The notes beneath the pieces are model-generated. The model had not been told where the DNA came from, did not search any database, and saw only the letters and a list, made by a program, of their open reading frames with translations. This document shows positions 58,927 through 64,000 of a DNA stretch of 64,000 nt, in pieces. The position numbers and the translations under genes are program-made. This DNA comes from Isoperla grammatica (taxonomy: Eukaryota; Arthropoda; Insecta; Plecoptera; Perlodidae): NCBI GenBank assembly GCA_945910005.1, contig OX246744.1:1927950-1991949 (forward strand). The letters run 5' to 3'. Numbering within the stretch: position 1 is the first letter of the stretch; each line of letters starts with the position of its first letter.

Positions 58927-60372
58927 TAGTAGAGCAGCAAAGTGTATCTCGTAGGCTATTCGTGGAAGAGTATAGCGGTAAACGGGATTATACAAAGGTA
59001 TGTATAACAATGTTTTTGGACCAGGGTTACATCGCCGGAATTACTGCAGACGGCGTCGGTGGCGCCGCGACGCCACCCAACATTTTGGCTTATAACTTTT
59101 GCACCGTTCGTCCTACAGAAAAAACCAAACATGATTTTTCGTTCAGTTTTTAAATACGAATTGATTGATATCAATAACGTTATGTTTAGATGAGCGTAGC
59201 GAAGTGAATCTCTTATTTCCACTCGATCGGGGCTTTGTCTTGTGTCTGTACAAAGTTTTTTTGTCGCGCACAGATCAAACGGCTTGACGGATTTGGATGA
59301 AATTTTAAATCAACACTCGTGACTACTAATCTAGATGCTGATAACATAACCAGCAAAATCTGTCTAGATGCCAACCTACACAAAATTAATTAGTGAATAA
59401 TATCGAGTTTGAATGTTTTGTTCGTCACACACAGGTCAAAGGGCTTGACGGATTTGGCTGAAATTTAAAGTCAACATTTATGACTTCTAAACAAAGCGAT
59501 TTTAACAAAACCAGACTAATTTGTGAAGTTGCCAACCTACAAAAAATTAATAAGTGAAAAATCAAGTATTAATTTTTGTTTCTAAAACTTATAGACGGAT
59601 TTAAATATATTTTTATATTTATTTCCAAAATAACAATGTCAACACGTGGTAAAAGGTTATTTTGGAAATAAATATAAAAATATATTTAAATTCGTCTATA
59701 AGTTTTAGAAACAAAAATTAAAACTTGATTTTTCACTAAATAATTTTTTGTAGGTTGGCAACTTCACAAATTAGTCTGGTTTTGTTAAAATCGTTTAGTA
59801 TAGAAGTCATAAATGTTGACTTTAAATTTCCGTCAAGCCGTTTGACCTGTGTGCGACGAACAAAACATTCAAACTCGATATTATTCACTAATTAATTTTG
59901 TGTAGGTTGGCATCTAGACGGATTTTGCTGGTTATGTTATCAGCATCTATATTAGTGGTCACGAGTGTCGATTTAAAATTTCATCCAAATCCGTCAAGCC
60001 TTGATCTGTGCGCGACGAAAAAACTTTGAACACATACATAGACAAAGCGCCGATCGAGTTGAAATAAGAGATTCACTCCGCTTCGCTACGCTCATCTAAT
60101 CATAACGTTATTGATATCAATCTATTCGTATTTAAAAACGGAACGAAAAATCATTGTAGTTTTTTTCTGTAGGACGAACGGTGTAAAAGTTATAAGCCAA
60201 AATGTTGGGTGGCGTTGTGTGGCGGGGTCAGGTGGCGCCACCGACGCCGTCTGCAGTAATTCCGGCGATGTAACCCTGGTCCAAAAACATTGTTATACAT
60301 ACCTTTGCATAATCCCGTTTACCGCTATACTCTTCCACGAATAGCCTACGAGAGCCAAAATCATACATCTTG
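58927..60372. mobile_element. foldback element: 1.4-kb near-perfect palindrome
   Basis: Arms of about 700 bp are reverse complements. The left arm runs from about 58927 to 59634 (ctcgtaggctattcgtgg near its start) and the right from 59656 to about 60372 (ccacgaatagcctacgag near its end), around a 21-nt loop at 59635-59655. Arms differ by small indels and substitutions (for example gccgcgacgccaccc against gggtggcgttgtgtggc). Within each arm a segment with cttgacggatttgg and tgaaattt occurs twice. Frames from the arms mirror one another and are not genes. Confidence 0.92.
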
Positions 60373-61071
60373 CGCTTCTACTATACAGTCGTTCCGCAAT
60401 CCTAACTACATATAATGTCCGGATCAGAATAAAATGTAACTAACTATAGTACAGCTATATACTTTCAGAGCTTTGTATGGCAAGTGGGGAAATGATGGAG
60501 CTGTCTCATCAACATAAATTTATTACAACTACTGGAACTCTGAAAAAAAGTTAGTTAGTTCTCAAATTAGGCTCATCTTTACATATGGTCACAACTGTAC
60601 ACATATCTACATTTGCCAGCAGTACACATCTTTAAGACATTCCAGGCCGCACCAATGGATTCAACAATGCCAAAATAGGCCGTCAACAAGATATTGTTGA
60701 GAAATTAACTCTTAATGTAGGTAGGCCTACAGTATTGCAATGGAAAGAGTTATTCAGATACAAAGAGCAGGTCCAGCATCATGGACAGAGGTGTGTGAAC
60801 ATAGCAGTAGGGTGTAACAGAACAGCACTTAGTGGGTACTTTGTACCATCTAAGTACAGCGTTAGCCGTTAATTTAAACTAAAATACGTATCGGAATTTT
60901 GGTCTGTTATCCAAATTTTTAAATTGTAGTAAAATACTTCTTTTGAATGTTAACTTTAAATGTTAGACAGGCATGGTGAAACCATGGTATGCATGCTTAC
61001 CAACCAAACAAAACAAGCTCAAAATTAATTAATTTATTTTGTTATTCCTTAGCTACATTACGTGCAAGTAG
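60373..61071. other. intergenic sequence, no gene seen
   Basis: Nothing recognised. Confidence 0.4.
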
Positions 61072-61274
61072 GGTAAGAATAGAGGGAACCGAACAGCTTA
61101 CCTGGTTGGTGACTGCAGGGGTCTCGTAGATAAAAGTGTACAAATAAAAGAATTTAGACATAAAATGTCGAAACAGTTTCAGCGTTTTATGTCTAAATTC
61201 TTTTATCTACGAGACCCCTGCAGTCACCAACCAGGTAAGCTGTTGGGTTCCCTCTATTCTTACCCTACTTGCAC
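61072..61274. mobile_element. foldback MITE, about 200 bp
   Basis: Outer arms gtgcaagtagggtaagaata and tattcttaccctacttgcac are exact complements. Pairing continues through cttacctggttggtgactgc and gaatttagacataaaa. Confidence 0.9.
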
Positions 61275-62087
61275 ATATCTAGCCGTTTGGCACCTCCTAC
61301 TGCACTTAGCTACATTACATTTTATATTTTTATTTCATTTTTATATTTCATTTAATATTTTTTTCAAGAAGGCTACCGGTAGTTGTTTTAGCTCAAAAGG
61401 ATCCGTTTTAAACCGACAGATTTTCTGATCAACCTACGATGGGTAAATAAATACCGTTCACACACCTGCATTTTATGAATAATCATAATTGCCTCTGTAT
61501 CAGAATACCAACATAACATGCCATTAATATTATCACTATATACCATTGCTTTACACTCCAGAAAAATAAATTACTAAGAAAATGTTATTTTATCAACTGA
61601 TGTAATATGTAGACATATAAGGCATTTATCACAGAATGCTTCTATGCACAATTTGTACCCTTTGGTAGAAAAAGCAACTAGTTTTTAAATTTAGGAAAAT
61701 TTTCATTGAACATTGTGCCAAGAATAAGATTGTCAGTTGTAAATAAATAGTAACTTTAAAAACCCTCCGAGTGCTCCTTTCCTAAGAATGTCTGATGCGT
61801 ACCGCTGGCAATTAGGTTACAAGTGGTGGTGGGTAGTGGTGACGTAAACACTACAATGTGGAATAATACACTTTACAACCAAGCTTCAGTTACTTGCATT
61901 GCCAGCCACTACCTCACCACCAACAGATCGTCACTGAGACAACACGACGGTGACACGTGTTTACACTCGACAAGCTCATTAACGCTGACATGGGGGAGGT
62001 CCGTTTAAACGCTGAAACTTGACTGTGGAGTTTTAATATAATGTTTATAGTTTTGTTCGAAGAATTTAATTTGAGTGTGTATTTTAA
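61275..62087. other. intergenic sequence, no gene seen
   Basis: Nothing recognised. Confidence 0.4.
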
Positions 62088-62207
62088 TGTCAATTAATTT
62101 AATGTTAATTAACATTATTATTAATATTATAATTAATATATTTTTATATATTTCCACATTATCAAATATTAATAATAATGATTATTATTAACATTAATAA
62201 TTAATGA
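62088..62207. repeat. AT-rich inverted repeat
   Basis: Sequences of tcaattaatttaatgttaa and ttaacattaataattaatga type pair imperfectly. Low complexity makes the pairing less informative. Confidence 0.5.
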
Positions 62208-62792
62208 CTATAATTTGCTCACAAGTCACAATCAAAAGCTAGGTGTACACTACAGGGTAGTGTGCACCTAACTGTAAAGAGGTTTCTATTACCGAGTTGG
62301 CAACTTTTAAATGTTTAAACGTGATTTGGAAATGAGGTTGAATGTTTAAGGGTTTGCTCATCTTTGATTTCATTGGGATTCTTTGATTAAAGAAATTATA
62401 CTGTTCTGCACAAATGAGTTCTTAGAGGTAATAATAGAAGATAATCATGACATTACAATTTAATTTAATTTAATATTAGCAAAAGTTAAACCTCTTGTGG
62501 CAAAGTTTGTTGTGAGAACTTAGAGTGTATTAATTAATACTTTATTGAGCATTGTGATAGAGGAAGGATTCTACGGTCAGCGAGAGTGAGGTCGTTGAGC
62601 TTGACATGCCCGGACGTGAATCATCGCTAGTTCCAACGCTCGCGACTGTTGTGTCAACAGCGCATTACCGTAGCCTAACCGTGCAAGATTACTACTATAC
62701 AATGCATGGAGTTAGTGCCTACCCTTGCCCACATTATTCACTATGCATAATGAATGGCTAGACAACACCTATAAATAACTACAATAAAATCG
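62208..62792. other. unassigned, one short palindrome
   Basis: At 62240-62270 aggtgtacactac and gtagtgtgcacct pair. Otherwise nothing recognised. Confidence 0.45.
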
Positions 62793-62885
62793 TATTTATA
62801 GTCTACCCACTCAGTAACAAGACTGATTTTCAGTGGGGGACTTTAATTTAAAGAGACTAAACCAAACCTGTAGGCTCCGAACACC
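62793..62885 (-). mobile_element. SINE family 1 3'-end fragment, copy F
   Basis: agtctacccactcagtaaca, ggggactttaatttaaag and ctgtaggctccgaacacc match the SINE tail in reverse. Confidence 0.75.
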
Positions 62886-64000
62886 TATTAACTAATTTTG
62901 AAACCACAATTTAAAGCAGTACCCTTAACTGCAACACTAGGCGATGGGTTGCTGTCTTTAAAAGAAGAAGGCATAGAGAACATTTCACACCACACTAATC
63001 TAGATTTTTTAGGGGATTCATCATATCAAATGCAAGTCCAAGCCAAACTGAGAGAAATGAACAAATGGGGGAATATACAACTGGAAATGTTCCATGTCAT
63101 TGCTCTGTGGACAAAACCATAAACATGAAATCTATATCGGCACTTAAGTATCATTCCCTGTTCATGTTTGAAGCTACGTTCTATGGACAAGACTATCAGG
63201 GAGAGCAAAAGCGCATAGTTCACTAAATGTGTAAATCCCTGTTTGTCCCTGTGGGTTTGAAAACCTTCAATAATCCTCAAACAATTAAACTGATAAATGT
63301 TCCTTCTAAGCAATTGGATCAATCTGATTGTATTGGCAACAGGCAAGGGCATTACTAACTCTCATGCACTTAACACGCCGTATATCAACGAACGCAGCGT
63401 CAAGTGAGAAACTACGTTATGATGAATGATCGACCAGCGATGGAATTAGCAACGAGATCTGTTTTTGAGACCTGTATGGCTAACCATTAGTTTGTTCCAC
63501 TCACACAATTCCTCCGTCAGGTTGGGCCTCGTATCTCGAGACGTTTTACTGCTAGTTCTCTGCATAACCTCCTGAAACAATTAAAAGTTAAAGGTTAAAA
63601 GATTGCCTGATTTGCATTTAGCAACAAAGTTAATAGGCCTACAATACTACGTTTAATTTATTAGAGTGAATATGAACAATATTAAATCCTACATGAGGAA
63701 CGGGTGCCTAAGTGAAATTTAAATAATATACCCTTACAGTATTTAGGAGCATTAGAACAAGTTTATAGTTTTAGTAAAAATAAGCAAACTAACAATTAAA
63801 CTTACTTAACTTTAATTAGCAACAGATGAAGGTAATGAAGTAGACATAATATAGAAAGAAGTAAGGGCATAACCAATCAAATGTTCAGTAAATAAATTCA
63901 AAACCAAATTTCACACATCTATGTATATAGTGATTTTACAGAGCCCTAATCATGAGGTATAATAACAGCCAATCATAATTCACTCACCAAGAGAACTTCA
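62886..64000. other. intergenic sequence to window end, no gene seen
   Basis: Frames at 62898-63122 (+) and 63026-63352 (-) overlap on opposite strands and have no recognised domain. Confidence 0.4.

Noticed and set aside
58908..60344. Mirror-image frames of about 80 codons in the foldback arms
   Set aside because: The same sequence read from both arms of a palindrome; no domain.

Overview
This is a eukaryotic (metazoan) genomic window. It has split coding exons with GT-AG introns, abundant micro- and minisatellites, tRNA-derived SINEs, foldback/MITE elements and hAT-like elements. No prokaryotic operon structure, rRNA or viral coding region is visible. A marine invertebrate, plausibly a mollusc, is my best guess. 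It rests only on repeat style (a short dispersed element ending next to a long ACTG array) and a DRAK-type kinase, so the clade call is weak.

The one confidently recognised gene is a DRAK/STK17-family serine/threonine kinase on the + strand. Six coding exons are visible: 24948-25160, 27634-27772, 33081-33207, 34797-34835, 35428-35607 and 36237-38562. They give about 1,000 residues from the glycine-rich loop to the stop, and all intron phases agree. The N-terminal exon(s) were not found. The kinase carries Lys, the alphaC Glu, HLD, PQN and APE, but DFE where DFG is expected. A tail of more than 700 residues has SP-hexapeptide and TPP repeats. Its introns are mostly repeats. Intron 1 is almost wholly a tandem array built from copies of its own splice junctions. 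Intron 2 holds a 119-bp array and a (TACGTCA)n array. Intron 3 holds a dispersed element plus (ACTG)n. Intron 4 is mostly a palindrome, and intron 5 holds half of a MITE.

From 1 to 24.9 kb I see no recognisable gene. The stretch holds microsatellites ((GACT)n, (GTTGTC)n, (TTTCA)n, (ATT)n), a 999-bp hAT-like element with near-perfect 8-bp target duplications, two SINE families and several families of inverted-repeat elements.

From 38.6 to 47 kb lie the kinase 3' flank, a 158-bp tandem repeat, foldback elements, a zone of long poly-C tracts and a second hAT-like element with a perfect 8-bp duplication.

The 47.1-54.6 kb stretch is unusual. It has three 200-bp repeats that each contain a 100-bp exon-like block with AG and GT borders, about 29 copies of a 62-bp repeat, then three copies of a roughly 610-bp intron-plus-exon-like module. 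These are followed by three exons (51473-51674, 52809-52898, 54443-54624) whose phases agree and which form one open frame to a stop. The intron between the last two holds fifteen 71-bp repeats, each an inverted repeat. I do not recognise the product.

The last 10 kb contains two large direct duplications, a 1.4-kb palindromic foldback element and more MITE/SINE fragments, with no recognisable gene.
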